Assembly (NCBI RefSeq): GCF_013340285.1 | Contig: NZ_BLVO01000013.1 | Span: 665,574-729,573, forward strand | Length of the DNA: 64,000 bases | Direction: 5' to 3' | From: Desulfovibrio subterraneus | Lineage (GTDB): Bacteria > Desulfobacterota > Desulfovibrionia > Desulfovibrionales > Desulfovibrionaceae | Part shown: positions 23,588-32,637 of the stretch, one piece after another | Layout of the letters: each line of letters begins with the position of its first letter | Numbering within the stretch: position 1 is the first letter of the stretch | Notes under the pieces: generated by a model | What the model saw: only the letters and a program-made list of their open reading frames with translations | What the model was told of the DNA's origin: nothing | Databases searched by the model: none | Program-made: the position numbers and the translations under genes

Positions 23588-25913
23588 ATTGGTCGTTCGT
23601 GGAACTCTGATCAACGTAGTGGCATTCTGTGCCGATTTGCGCGCCCACCGGCACCCGTCTGTCCAGCACATATACGTTGCCGGGTATTGATTTGGCAAAG
23701 TGCTTCATCTGGGCGGCGCGTTCGCCGATCTCCTGCAGGGAGCAGCTTCCCTGACAGTCTATGACGGCAAGTGAAACCGATATGAGAGGAAATTCCCTTT
23801 CCACACCATCCCTGCCGCGTGCCAGAATCCATCCCTTTGCACGGTCTGCCTGACTGTAGGAGTTGCGGACAAGGCGTTTGAAGCAGCGGGTAACGGCCTT
23901 GCAGATGCGCTCTGCCGTGCTGCGGTCGAGGACGCATACAAAATCGTCTCCGCCTATGTGGGCCACGATGTCGCCGCGCGCTCCATGGCGTTTTGTGGCC
24001 CATGTGAGAATATCCGCCAGCAGCAGGATGATCCTGTCTCCGTTTTTGAAGCCGTAAGTGTCGTTATATGCCTTGAAGTTGTCGAGGTCGGCATAGATGA
24101 GCGCGAATCTGGATTCCCCTCGCAGGCGGCATTCAATTTCGTTCTCCAGCGCCACGTTGCCGGGGAGTCCGGTGAGCGGGTTCGTGCCTTTGGCCAGCTC
24201 CACCTGCGCCTGTGCAAGGGCATGCAGCAGGGCTTGAACGGAAACCAGCCCGAGCAGTGTGCCGTCTCTGGTGACGATGACATCATCGTATGCCTGCAGC
24301 TGGCTTCTTTGCATGGCCATCTGCGCGGTGCTTTCTACCGGAGTGTTTTCGTCAACAATGAGTGGTGCCGCATCCATCACGGATTTGGCGGGGCGTTTGT
24401 AATACAGGGCCAGTCCATATTGGGCGGAAAGCTGCCGGTTGAGGTGGTATTCCATGATAAGCCCGATGGGGACGTTGTTTTCGGCAACGGCAATGCTGCT
24501 GTTGGGTTTGTTGTCGCCGAAGTGCTCCCGGATTTCACTGACGAGCGTGTTTGGGGAAACGGTTATGACCGGTTTGGCAAGATTGCCTACAGGAACGGAA
24601 TACCCGCTGCTTCGCAGGGATATGGGCTGGTTTGCGGGGCGTATGTCGGAAAGGTCCACCGCTGCCTGTTGTTTGGGATAGGCCGGACGCCCGAGATAAT
24701 AGCCCTGACCGTAGTGCGTGCCTATCTGCAGCAGGGTTGATGCCTCTTCCCGTGTTTCTATGCCTTCGGCAATGACCTTGGAATCTATCTTGTCGGCAAA
24801 GGCGACTATGGTTTCCAGCAGCGCACGGCGCACAGGGTCTCTGTCTATATTCCTGATCAGTGACATGTCGATCTTGATGAAATTGGGTTTGAGCTCGGCA
24901 ATGGTGGAAAGGCCGGAATAGCCCGTGCCCGCATCGTCTATGGCGATCTGGAAACCCTGTCCCCGGTAGTGGTCGAGGGTTTTATAGAACAGGCTGAAAT
25001 CGCGGATGGAGTGGCGCTCTGTAATTTCAAGAACAATGTTTTCGGCCTTCAGCCCCACCTTTTCTATAATCTCCCGCGTGCTGCCGGGGGTAAAGCTGGG
25101 GTCGGTGAGGGTGCGCGGGTGAATATTCAGAAAGAGTTTTTGTGCCTCGGCCAGTTTGTCGGCATGCACAATGGCATTTTCGCGGCACACGCGTTCCAGC
25201 GCAAAGAGCATCCCCATTTCTTCCGCAAGGTCAAAGAGAATGGCAGGGGATCTGAACGGGGAATTTTCCGGTCCGCGGCTCAAAGCTTCCCATGCCATGA
25301 TGTTGCCGGTGGGAAAACTGACTATGGGTTGATACAGGGTCTGTATGCTGCGGGTTTGCAACACCGATTTGAATTCGCGCGAGAGCCGCAGGGTGTCCAG
25401 ATCAAACCCCTTGCGGGCAAGGATGCGGCATTCACGCACGGCATGCATGAAGTCGGTTTCTTGACATTCGCCATCCTTGTGCCTGTACGTGGCGCACCCC
25501 ACGTTCAGATGAGGTTCTCTTCCTGTCAGGCGCAGCATTTCCCGCTTCAGATACTGCTGGACGCGCAGCTTCATGGTGAATGCTGCATCAGAGAGCCGGT
25601 ACTGGCGCGAGCCCACATCCGGCCATGTGAGCAGGTATTCCCCCGCTTCCAACGGGAAGAAGCGTATGCTGCCGGTTTCGGGGTCGTTCAGGGTTTCCAG
25701 GGCAGCCTCGATACCTTGTCTCAGCAGGGAGTTGAGATTGGATGCAACATCGTCACCGTAGAGTTCCCGCATGAGAATGTGATCGCTTATCTTGAAGACG
25801 ATCAGGTTGAGGCATGTGTGGCTCCGCAGTGTGTCGCGAAGCTGGGTGTTGTGAATGTCCACGGCGTTGTTGCCGGGCAGAGAAGGCTGGTTGCTGATGG
25901 AACTGTCCAGCAT
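23586..25913 (-). CDS. Cyclic-di-GMP protein: GGDEF-like, EAL, CBS pair, GGDEF
   Basis: This is a 775-aa cytosolic c-di-GMP enzyme. Residues ~1-165 resemble a degenerate GGDEF domain. An EAL phosphodiesterase follows (~180-430) with an apparently intact catalytic set: EALSRGP at 209-215, LNIHPRTL, VLEITERH, IDDAGTGYSGLS, IKIDMSLIR and AEGIETREE. Residues ~445-575 form a tandem CBS pair, which often binds adenine nucleotides. The C-terminal diguanylate cyclase has the active-site variant GGDDF (654-658), which is permitted, but no RxxD inhibitory site before it. AGGGAAATCACC precedes the start. Both activities may be present, with the CBS pair as an energy-sensing switch; that part is inference. 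Confidence 0.9.
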   Translation of the reverse strand: MLDSSISNQPSLPGNNAVDIHNTQLRDTLRSHTCLNLIVFKISDHILMRELYGDDVASNLNSLLRQGIEAALETLNDPETGSIRFFPLEAGEYLLTWPDVGSRQYRLSDAAFTMKLRVQQYLKREMLRLTGREPHLNVGCATYRHKDGECQETDFMHAVRECRILARKGFDLDTLRLSREFKSVLQTRSIQTLYQPIVSFPTGNIMAWEALSRGPENSPFRSPAILFDLAEEMGMLFALERVCRENAIVHADKLAEAQKLFLNIHPRTLTDPSFTPGSTREIIEKVGLKAENIVLEITERHSIRDFSLFYKTLDHYRGQGFQIAIDDAGTGYSGLSTIAELKPNFIKIDMSLIRNIDRDPVRRALLETIVAFADKIDSKVIAEGIETREEASTLLQIGTHYGQGYYLGRPAYPKQQAAVDLSDIRPANQPISLRSSGYSVPVGNLAKPVITVSPNTLVSEIREHFGDNKPNSSIAVAENNVPIGLIMEYHLNRQLSAQYGLALYYKRPAKSVMDAAPLIVDENTPVESTAQMAMQRSQLQAYDDVIVTRDGTLLGLVSVQALLHALAQAQVELAKGTNPLTGLPGNVALENEIECRLRGESRFALIYADLDNFKAYNDTYGFKNGDRIILLLADILTWATKRHGARGDIVAHIGGDDFVCVLDRSTAERICKAVTRCFKRLVRNSYSQADRAKGWILARGRDGVEREFPLISVSLAVIDCQGSCSLQEIGERAAQMKHFAKSIPGNVYVLDRRVPVGAQIGTECHYVDQSSTNDQ

Positions 25914-26310
25914 GGTGATTTCCCTGTGTTGAATGAGTGCTCGTCTCGTATTGCGAATGCATGTCGTCCGTTTCTGTTGTCCGTGATTTCAGCATGTTAA
26001 ACTGCGGACGTTTTGTAACTACGCTCTTTGGACGTCAGGTTGTTACGGGCTGGTGACATTTGGGCTGAGAATAGGTTGCGCTGTTACCGTTGCCGGTCTG
26101 TTGGCGTTTTCGCCCCTGCTGTGTGTCATGATCAGAGCATTGATGCGTCTTTTTGCATGCTGCAGGTGAGAGCGGGGCAGAAGATGCAGATGGATATCTT
26201 CCTTGAAACTTGGCTCCATAGAAGGTATTTCCGCCGTCTGGCATGATTGCCTTTCATGGCGTATGGTATGCACTGACAGGCATGAACCTTCGGACAGGGA
26301 ACAACAGACT
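25914..26310. other. 397-bp divergent intergenic region
   Basis: This region separates the EAL-CBS-GGDEF gene (minus) from the GT9 gene (plus) and must hold promoters for both. No strong -35/-10 pair, riboswitch or terminator stood out. There are partial inverted pieces (GTAAC ... GTTAC around 26015-26045) and one short minus-strand reading frame, listed separately. Confidence 0.5.
26043..26219 (-). CDS. Possible 58-aa small protein, doubtful
   Basis: This short minus-strand frame begins with MEPSFKEDIHLHLLPRSH and continues with a basic, partly amphipathic stretch (AKRRINALIMTHSRGENA). Only a poor Shine-Dalgarno match precedes the ATG. It lies in an otherwise empty 397-bp gap, which is the main reason to list it. 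No family is recognised, and it may be chance. Confidence 0.22.
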   Translation of the reverse strand: MEPSFKEDIHLHLLPRSHLQHAKRRINALIMTHSRGENANRPATVTAQPILSPNVTSP

Positions 26311-27336
26311 ATGCAGCTACCGGAACATTGGCTCGTGGTGCGCCTGAGCGCGTTGGGCGACGTTGCCCTTACAACCGGCGTACTTGAGCGCTGGCATCGT
26401 GAGCGTAACTGGCGCTTTACTTTTCTCACGCTTGAGCAATGGGCACCTGTGCTCAAGCATCATCCCGCCATTGACCATGTGATAGGCGTGCGGCGGGAGG
26501 ATTTGAGCGCTGCCGGCCTGTTGCGGCTTTGCAGAAAACTCTCGCGTGAAATGAAGGGAAGCGGCCTGCTGGACCTGCACGGTACCTTGCGTTCCCGTGT
26601 GCTTGGTGCACTCTGGAAGGGCAAGGTGCTGCAATATCCCAAGTTCAGCATGGAGCGGCGTGCCTTTTTGCGCAGCAAGGGAAAGCTGTTCCGCGAAAAG
26701 TTGCTCGAATTTAACGTGCCGCAGCGGTATGCGCTGGCTGTGGAGCCTGTCGCCCCTCCGAGACGCGAGTTGCTGCCTGTCATCCATCTTGCCGGGGAAG
26801 AAAAGAATTCAGCCATGCACCGCGTTGCCCCGATGATTGCGGGCAGTGGCAAGACCGTGGCCTTGCATCCCTATTCCACACATCTCAACAAGGCGTGGAA
26901 GCCGGAATACTGGAGCAGCCTTGCCGAAACGCTTGTTGCGGCGGGGCATAATGTGCTGATCATGGGGCGGGGTGATTCCATGGCCTCAGTCATGCCTTCG
27001 GGTGTGCACGATCTTACAAATGCCACTTCGTTACGTGAAACCTGTGCCTTGCTGGGGCAATGCGACATGCTTGTCACTGGAGATTCCGGCCCTATGCATC
27101 TTGCCGGAGGTGTGGGAACGCCGGTCATCGCCCTGTTCGGTCCCACACATGCCGTATGGGGGTTCTATCCCGAAGGGCCTGACGACATCATTCTGGAAGC
27201 AGATGAACCGTGCCGCCCCTGTTCGCTGCACGGAAGCAAGCCCTGTCCGCACGGGCAGGCCTGCATGGCGTCCATAACGCCGCAACGTGTGGTGGAAGCT
27301 GTGAACCGCATGCCCCGCAGGTCGGAACGGGCCTGA
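26311..27336 (+). CDS. Family 9 glycosyltransferase (heptosyltransferase-like)
   Basis: This is a 341-aa GT-B enzyme of family 9, the group that adds heptose to the lipopolysaccharide inner core. The N-terminal half starts with the family motif VVRLSALGDVALTTGVL. The nucleotide-sugar-binding C-terminal half has VALHPYSTHLNKAWKPEYW and TGDSGPMHLAGGVGTPVIAL followed by FGPT. A cysteine-rich end (CRPCSLHGSKPCPHGQAC) is common in this family. The start at 26311 was chosen because it gives normal length and an AGGGA upstream; the frame is open further to 26203 but the extra residues do not fit the family. It is monocistronic. The acceptor position in LPS cannot be read. Confidence 0.9.
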   Translation: MQLPEHWLVVRLSALGDVALTTGVLERWHRERNWRFTFLTLEQWAPVLKHHPAIDHVIGVRREDLSAAGLLRLCRKLSREMKGSGLLDLHGTLRSRVLGALWKGKVLQYPKFSMERRAFLRSKGKLFREKLLEFNVPQRYALAVEPVAPPRRELLPVIHLAGEEKNSAMHRVAPMIAGSGKTVALHPYSTHLNKAWKPEYWSSLAETLVAAGHNVLIMGRGDSMASVMPSGVHDLTNATSLRETCALLGQCDMLVTGDSGPMHLAGGVGTPVIALFGPTHAVWGFYPEGPDDIILEADEPCRPCSLHGSKPCPHGQACMASITPQRVVEAVNRMPRRSERA

Positions 27337-27455
27337 GTTCGTTTGAAGCTTACGTCGCGTTGTGCGATATTGCGTAATAGTATGTGATGTTATGTACTGA
27401 TGCGTGCTGAGCTGTCCGTGCACGAAGCGTTGATTTGCCGTCTGCGACGGCCGGA

Positions 27456-28283
27456 TCAGAAAATTCGGGCTTCTATTTCTTCCATCAGCACTTTGGCTTC
27501 CGCCATGTATGGATCGGCGGTAACGGCGCGTTTCGCATAATCATATGCCTGATCGAGTTTGCGCCAGCGCTTGTAAAGCTCCGCCATGTTGAACAGCGTT
27601 TTGGGGTGGGCACCGAACTGTTTGAGGGCTTTCAGGTACACCTGCTCACAACGCTCGAATTCGTGCAGTTCCTTGTAGCAGCGCACTGCGCCGCCGTATG
27701 CCTTGCTGTCAGAGGGAAACTGTTCAATGACGTTTTCAAACAGGACCACGGCTTCCAGATACAGCTGGTGCTCCAGAAACAGCATGGCTATTTCCGTTAT
27801 CAGACCTTCTTCGTGTCCCCATCCTTCCACCACTCTGCGAAGCACACCCTTGCCCCGGGGATAGTCCTTTGCCTGCATAAGGGTTTTGCCCTTCTGGAGC
27901 AGTTCTTCCTTCTTTGATATCTTTTTTTCAACGCGTGCTGCCTGTTTGACGTGTTGTTCTTCCTTCATTCCGTGCAGAACAGATTCCAGCCGGTCCAGCA
28001 GCTCTCTTTCCTCTCCCCTTTGATAACGGATGAATGGCGTGGCATATATTTTTCTTTTTTGGAAGAACTTTATAATTTCCGGATGCTTGTTCAGTTCATT
28101 TATATATTCGTATACAAGAACTTCAACCTCGTAACGAGCCTGCCCCATTAATTTGGAATTAAGGATTTCTCCGATGCCTGCGCATATGGATTCAAGGGAA
28201 CGGATAATCTCGCTGCGGCGCAGGTAAGAGCGCGCTCGCGACAGGTTTTCCCGCGTTATTTTGGGAACGGTGAATTTCATCAT
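27456..28283 (-). CDS. TPR-repeat protein of unknown function
   Basis: This is a 275-aa soluble protein. Residues ~1-130 are charged and helical, with a possible coiled coil (KQAARVEKKISKKEELLQKG). Residues ~130-275 carry about four tetratricopeptide-like repeats, e.g. LYLEAVVLFENVIEQFPSD, FERCEQVYLKALKQFG and LDQAYDYAKRAVTADPYMAE. Such repeats bind proteins or peptides. Two adjacent ATGs are possible starts, 28283 or 28280. It lies between the GT9 gene (convergent) and the REC-PAS-GGDEF gene (divergent, 175 bp away), and the divergent pair may share control. No closer family is recognised. Confidence 0.75.
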   Translation of the reverse strand: MMKFTVPKITRENLSRARSYLRRSEIIRSLESICAGIGEILNSKLMGQARYEVEVLVYEYINELNKHPEIIKFFQKRKIYATPFIRYQRGEERELLDRLESVLHGMKEEQHVKQAARVEKKISKKEELLQKGKTLMQAKDYPRGKGVLRRVVEGWGHEEGLITEIAMLFLEHQLYLEAVVLFENVIEQFPSDSKAYGGAVRCYKELHEFERCEQVYLKALKQFGAHPKTLFNMAELYKRWRKLDQAYDYAKRAVTADPYMAEAKVLMEEIEARIF

Positions 28284-28458
28284 GCCTTTGAAGCTCCAGA
28301 GCTGTTTTCAATAGATGAAGACTTCTTTTATCTTTTGAAGACTGGTGAGTAAAGCCTTCAGAAGTGTAAGGGTAAAAATGGGGTGCTGATGATTTTGCTT
28401 GCTTTATTGAACTGATGAGGTATCAAGATAGCTTATTCTGCAAGAGGGGGAGAGTCGG

Positions 28459-30228
28459 ATGGGTGACTCCGTATCAGGCTTGGGGTGCTGTGGGGGCAGT
28501 GCTTCAGAGTCTTGTTCTGATGAGATTAATGATAATTCATCTTTTGTTGCACGGGTTCTCGTCATTGAAGACGGGGCCGTGTCGGCAAAAGCCATATGTT
28601 TGCAGCTGACGCAGCTGGGGTATATCGTTGCAGGCGTTTTTGCCAGCGGTGAAGAGGCCTTGAGCCGGGTCTGCGAGCTTGCCCCTGATGTTGTCGTTAT
28701 GGATATCGGTCTTGCCGGCAAGCTGGACGGTGTTGATACGGCCGAGCAGATCCACCGCCTGTATGACGTACCGGTTGTCTATCTTACTTCCGCTACGGAT
28801 GATGCCACGTTCCAGAGGGCCAAGCTGACCAACCCGCTGGCATGGCTTGAGAAACCGGTATCTCTTGAGACCCTGCACCGCGGCTTGCGCATGGCTCTGT
28901 ATCAGAGGGAATTGTACAGAAAGCTTCGGATAAGCGAAGCCAAGTACAGGCGTATCGTTGAAACCATGTCTGAAGGGCTGGTTATTCTCGATGCGGAATA
29001 CCGTATCATTTTTGCCAACTCGCGGTTTCAATCACAGATACAGTGCGATAGCGAAGGGTGCTTCAATTTCTTTTTTCCATCGATGTTGAGCGCGGATACG
29101 GCGGAGTATCTGCTGGATCAGATTGCGCACCTTGATGATTCGGGCAAGATCGTCGTGGACGGATATCTCCGCTCCGCAGGCGGCGGGGAGCTGCCCGTAC
29201 GCTTTTCCGTGGCCTCATGGGGCGGTACCGGCGAGATCTGCCATTGTGAGATTGCCGACCGTCACGGATATATCTGTGTGGTGAACGACATGAGCGCACA
29301 ACGCGCTTCCGAGCTGGCCCGTCGTGAAGCCGAAAACAGATACCGCACCCTGTTCGAGAGCGTTCTCGACGGGGTGTACCAGTCCTTGCCCGATGGCCGT
29401 TTTCTGGAAGTGAACCCGGCCATGGCTGCCATGTTCGGGTATGATTCGCCCTCTGCCATGATTATGGAGGTGGGCGATATTTCTACCCAGTTGTATGCCG
29501 ACCCTGCCGATCGTGCCCTGTTTCTGGATGTTCTGCGGGAGAACGGCAGAGTCAGCCGCCATCAGGTCCGCATGAAGAAAAGAAACGGGGAAGTGATCTG
29601 GGTGGAACTTTCAGCACATGCGGTTTGCAACGAGGATGATGAGATATTGTCGGTGGAAGGCATGCTCTTCGACATTACGGAGAGAAAACTGACCGAACAG
29701 GACCTGCGCCGCAGGGCATCCCGTGACGATCTTACCGGCCTTTATAACAGAGTGTATTTCCGCGAGTGGTTCGACAATGCGCTTGTTCTGGCCACGCGTA
29801 ATACCAACAGGCTTGGCCTGCTGTATGTTGACCTGAATGATTTCAAGAAGGTGAACGACATGTTCGGCCACATGGCCGGAGACAAGGTGCTGCGTGAGGT
29901 GGCGGTTCGTCTGCGCGACTGCGTGCGGGAATCCGACATGGTAGCCCGTATCGGTGGTGATGAGTTCTGTGTGGCTCTGGAAGGCCTGCATTCGTCGGAA
30001 GACGCCATGCGGGTGGCCATGGAGATAAACCAAACCCTGTCCCGACCGCTGAAGCTGAATGATACGGAAGTTTCCGTCGGTGCCAGCCTTGGTGTCGCCA
30101 TTTTTCCGGATGACGGCATGGTGGCTGAAGACCTGCTCGGCAGGGCGGATACCGCCATGTACAAGGCTAAACAGGATGGAGCAGGAGTCATGTTCTGGCG
30201 GGCACTCGGCAAGCGTGTTGCCTCGTAG
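28459..30228 (+). CDS. Response regulator with PAS domains and GGDEF diguanylate cyclase
   Basis: This is a 589-aa signalling protein. A receiver domain (~31-145) has the acidic pair in VIEDG (37-38), the phosphoacceptor Asp82 in VVVMDIGL, Thr110/Ser111 and Lys132, so it should be phosphorylatable. Two PAS domains follow (~155-285 and ~290-415; FESVLDGVYQSLPDGRFLEV starts the second). The C-terminal diguanylate cyclase has GGDEF at 499-503 and an inhibitory RxxD site (RESD at 490-493), so product inhibition is expected. Upstream, AAGAGGGGGAGAG provides a strong ribosome site. No partner histidine kinase is adjacent. Confidence 0.92.
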   Translation: MGDSVSGLGCCGGSASESCSDEINDNSSFVARVLVIEDGAVSAKAICLQLTQLGYIVAGVFASGEEALSRVCELAPDVVVMDIGLAGKLDGVDTAEQIHRLYDVPVVYLTSATDDATFQRAKLTNPLAWLEKPVSLETLHRGLRMALYQRELYRKLRISEAKYRRIVETMSEGLVILDAEYRIIFANSRFQSQIQCDSEGCFNFFFPSMLSADTAEYLLDQIAHLDDSGKIVVDGYLRSAGGGELPVRFSVASWGGTGEICHCEIADRHGYICVVNDMSAQRASELARREAENRYRTLFESVLDGVYQSLPDGRFLEVNPAMAAMFGYDSPSAMIMEVGDISTQLYADPADRALFLDVLRENGRVSRHQVRMKKRNGEVIWVELSAHAVCNEDDEILSVEGMLFDITERKLTEQDLRRRASRDDLTGLYNRVYFREWFDNALVLATRNTNRLGLLYVDLNDFKKVNDMFGHMAGDKVLREVAVRLRDCVRESDMVARIGGDEFCVALEGLHSSEDAMRVAMEINQTLSRPLKLNDTEVSVGASLGVAIFPDDGMVAEDLLGRADTAMYKAKQDGAGVMFWRALGKRVAS

Positions 30229-30248
30229 GCCTCGCGGGCGGCAGACAG

Positions 30249-30923
30249 CTAGCTGTTTTTCCAGCAGGCCGTGATGGTTTCGCGTTCTCTCTGCATGATC
30301 TCGTGTACGGCGCGCGGAACAAGATAGGTCACATTTCGTCCGGCCAGCCAGCGTTCGCGGACCAGAGTTGCGCTTATATCAAGGCGCGGCTGTGGCAGAA
30401 AATGAATAGTGTGCCCCGTTGGCAGTCCGTATTTGGCTGCCAGCGGGGCCTTTGTTTTGAGCAGCTCGGCACCGGGCCAGTATTCGCTCACGATGGCATG
30501 AAAGGTTCCGGCGTCTTTGCCCGATCTGGGCAGCACGACAAGGTCGGCCAAGTTTGTAATTTCCATTCCCCTGTGCCATGTGGGCAGGGTGGCGAGATCT
30601 CCCGCTCCCAGTATGAAAAACAACTTGCTGTCGGGGTGGATTTTTCTGTATTCTTCAAGTGTATCAATAGTATAGGATGGTCCGGGACGCTCGTTTTCCA
30701 TCTTGCTCACATGCAGAAAGGGAAAAGGGGCGGCAGCCGCAGTAACCATTTCGGCCCGCAGTGCAAAGGGGAGCAGGTTGTCTCCCTCTTTGTGCGGGGG
30801 AGACGCGCAGGGAATGAGGTCTATGCGGTCCGGCTTGATCGCTTCGAATACTTCCACGGCAGGACGGATATGACCAATGTGGACCGGATTGAATGTGCCG
30901 CCGAGAATGCCGATTGTCTGCAT
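30249..30923 (-). CDS. nadD: Nicotinate-nucleotide adenylyltransferase NadD
   Basis: NadD (224 aa) joins nicotinate mononucleotide to AMP from ATP in NAD biosynthesis. The nucleotidyltransferase signature GILGGTFNPVHIGHIR lies at the N-terminus, followed by IPCASPPHKEG and the substrate-binding stretch FFILGAGDLATLPTWHR. The usual second ATP motif near the C-terminus, ISSTxIR in the classic form, appears as ISATLVRE. The length is typical. GGAAG precedes the ATG. It lies 197 bp downstream of proA in the same direction; nadD is commonly found near proA in bacteria, which supports both calls. Confidence 0.93.
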   Translation of the reverse strand: MQTIGILGGTFNPVHIGHIRPAVEVFEAIKPDRIDLIPCASPPHKEGDNLLPFALRAEMVTAAAAPFPFLHVSKMENERPGPSYTIDTLEEYRKIHPDSKLFFILGAGDLATLPTWHRGMEITNLADLVVLPRSGKDAGTFHAIVSEYWPGAELLKTKAPLAAKYGLPTGHTIHFLPQPRLDISATLVRERWLAGRNVTYLVPRAVHEIMQRERETITACWKNS

Positions 30924-31048
30924 GGAACTTCCGGAAAATAAAAAGTTTCTGAGCGGTGTGTCACAGAGGCAGGCGATGGCCCCTTACCTGTGTCTTGTGC
31001 CTGTCAGCGGGGCGATTTCTGCCTGTATCTGTTCGTTTGTTGCAGGAA

Positions 31049-31079
31049 GGCAGGGGATGCTGTCCCCTGCCTGTTTTTG
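31049..31079 (+). terminator. Plus-strand terminator-like hairpin with no plus-strand gene before it
   Basis: GGCAGGGGA (31049-31057) pairs with TCCCCTGCC (31063-31071), loop TGCTG, followed by TGTTTTTG on the plus strand. The T-run is only on the plus strand, yet nadD and proA on either side are both minus-strand genes. It may stop read-through from the plus-strand gene at 28459-30228 or mark the end of an unannotated transcript. Confidence 0.5.
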
Positions 31080-31120
31080 TCTGCTCCGGGGCGTGCGGCT
31101 CCGCGGGCTCATGGACAGGA

Positions 31121-32380
31121 TCAGACCCTGATCTGTCCCTTGCCGAAGACGACGAACTTGGTGGTGGTGAGTTCCTTCACCCCCATGACGCCGTAAGAAT
31201 GCAGCTTGGAGGTGCTGATGCCGATCTCGGCTCCCAGACCAAGCTGACCGCCATCGTTGAAGCGCGACGAGGCGTTTACCGCAACCATGGAGGCATCCAC
31301 CTCGCGGACAAAGCGCATGGCGCGGTCAAGGTCGCGGGTGCAGATCACTTCCGTGTGGTTGGAACCATAGGCGGCAATGTAGTCCTGCGCCTCCTTCATG
31401 GAATCCACAACCTTCACCAGCAGTATGAGTGCGTGGTATTCCGTGCCGGGGTCGCTCTCGCTCATGGCCGTGGCCGTGCTGCCGAGCAGGGGCAGTGAGC
31501 GGGGGCAGGCGCGAAAATCCACACCGGCACCGCCCAGCTTTTCCGCCACCATGGGCAGAAAGGCCTGTGCCTCGTCCTTATGTACCAGCAGCCCTTCAAG
31601 TGCATTGCACACGCCGGGACGATGGGTTTTGGAGTTGAAGACCACGGTCAGGGCTTCTTCAAGGTCCGCGCCGCTGTCGACGTAGGCGTGGCATACACCC
31701 TCGTAGTGCTTGAGCACGGGCATGGTTGCCAGTTCCACAACCTTGCGGATAAGCGTTTCACCGCCGCGGGGGATGATCACGTCGATATATTGTTCGAGCT
31801 TGCACAGGGTATTGATGGCTTCGCGGTCCGTTGTGGGGACAACCTGCACGGCGTCGCGCGGCAGTCCTGCCGCTTCAAGCGCTTCGTGCACCAGCGCCGC
31901 GAGGGCGAGGTTGGAATTGATGGCCTCGCTACCGCCGCGCAGGATGACGGCGTTGCCCGCCTTCAGGCAGAGAATGCCGGAATCCACGGTCACGTTGGGG
32001 CGGGATTCGTATATCATGGCGATAACGCCGAGCGGAATGCGCATTTTGCCCACCAGCAGGCCGTTGGGGCGCTGCCACTGGGTTTCTATGGCTCCGATGG
32101 GGTCCGGCATTGCCGCAACCTGTCTGCAGGCATCTGACATTTCCCTGATAATGGCCGGGGTCAGGGTCAGCCTGTCCATTCTGGGACCGTCCAGTCCGCG
32201 CTTGCGGGCTTCTTCAAGGTCCTTGCTGTTCGCTTCGGTGATGGCTGCTTCTTTCTGCAGCAGCAGATCCGCCAGACGCACAAGCGCGTCGGCCTTGGCG
32301 GCAGGGCTCGCTGCACTAAGGGCGCGGGCAGCCTCCTTGGCTTTCTCGCCCATGCTCTGCATCTGTTCCGTAATATTCAT
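31121..32380 (-). CDS. proA: Gamma-glutamyl phosphate reductase ProA
   Basis: ProA (419 aa) reduces gamma-glutamyl phosphate to glutamate semialdehyde in proline synthesis, using NADPH. It is an aldehyde-dehydrogenase-fold enzyme: IPLGVIAMIYESRPNVTVD binds cofactor, and the catalytic Cys230 is in HYEGVCHAYVD. The sequence also has GGSEAINSN and VNASSRFNDGGQLGLGAEIG near the end, both typical. The start at 32380 (MNITEQM) follows GGTGGAGGC; the frame is open to 32497 but the extension has no ribosome site and exceeds the usual length. No proB is adjacent. It is divergent from the TPR-iorAB unit. Confidence 0.95.
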   Translation of the reverse strand: MNITEQMQSMGEKAKEAARALSAASPAAKADALVRLADLLLQKEAAITEANSKDLEEARKRGLDGPRMDRLTLTPAIIREMSDACRQVAAMPDPIGAIETQWQRPNGLLVGKMRIPLGVIAMIYESRPNVTVDSGILCLKAGNAVILRGGSEAINSNLALAALVHEALEAAGLPRDAVQVVPTTDREAINTLCKLEQYIDVIIPRGGETLIRKVVELATMPVLKHYEGVCHAYVDSGADLEEALTVVFNSKTHRPGVCNALEGLLVHKDEAQAFLPMVAEKLGGAGVDFRACPRSLPLLGSTATAMSESDPGTEYHALILLVKVVDSMKEAQDYIAAYGSNHTEVICTRDLDRAMRFVREVDASMVAVNASSRFNDGGQLGLGAEIGISTSKLHSYGVMGVKELTTTKFVVFGKGQIRV

Positions 32381-32538
32381 GAAGCCTCCACCTTTGTGTA
32401 GATTTGATGAGTGCGGCAAGAGTATACATTTGGGGAAGGGATCGCAAGTGTGGTGCAAAGCTGCAAAAAACTCTGTCGATTTTGCATTATTCAACATCTT
32501 TCAAAGTGTAGCAGAACGTCACAACACTCAAAACCCTT

Positions 32539-32567
32539 TTGACATTTTCGTAATGCAAGCTTACAAA
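32539..32567 (+). promoter_or_regulatory. Sigma-70 promoter for the TPR-iorAB unit
   Basis: A perfect -35 box TTGACA (32539-32544), a 17-bp spacer and TACAAA (32562-32567) lie 71 bp before the TPR gene at 32638. AAGAGGAGATAAGATTGC just before the ATG provides the ribosome site. Confidence 0.65.
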
Positions 32568-32637
32568 GGAGTGCGTTTTTGCGCTGACTTTCGGCGTATT
32601 CTCATTTGGTACTCGACGCAAGAGGAGATAAGATTGC

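Noticed and set aside
28284-28458. c-di-GMP riboswitch before the REC-PAS-GGDEF gene
   Set aside because: No GEMM-type conserved blocks could be found; only short direct repeats of GAAGACT are visible.
31040-31100. Possible fifth copy of the repeat element
   Set aside because: The hairpin GGCAGGGGA/TCCCCTGCC resembles the internal stem, but none of the flanking core blocks is present.
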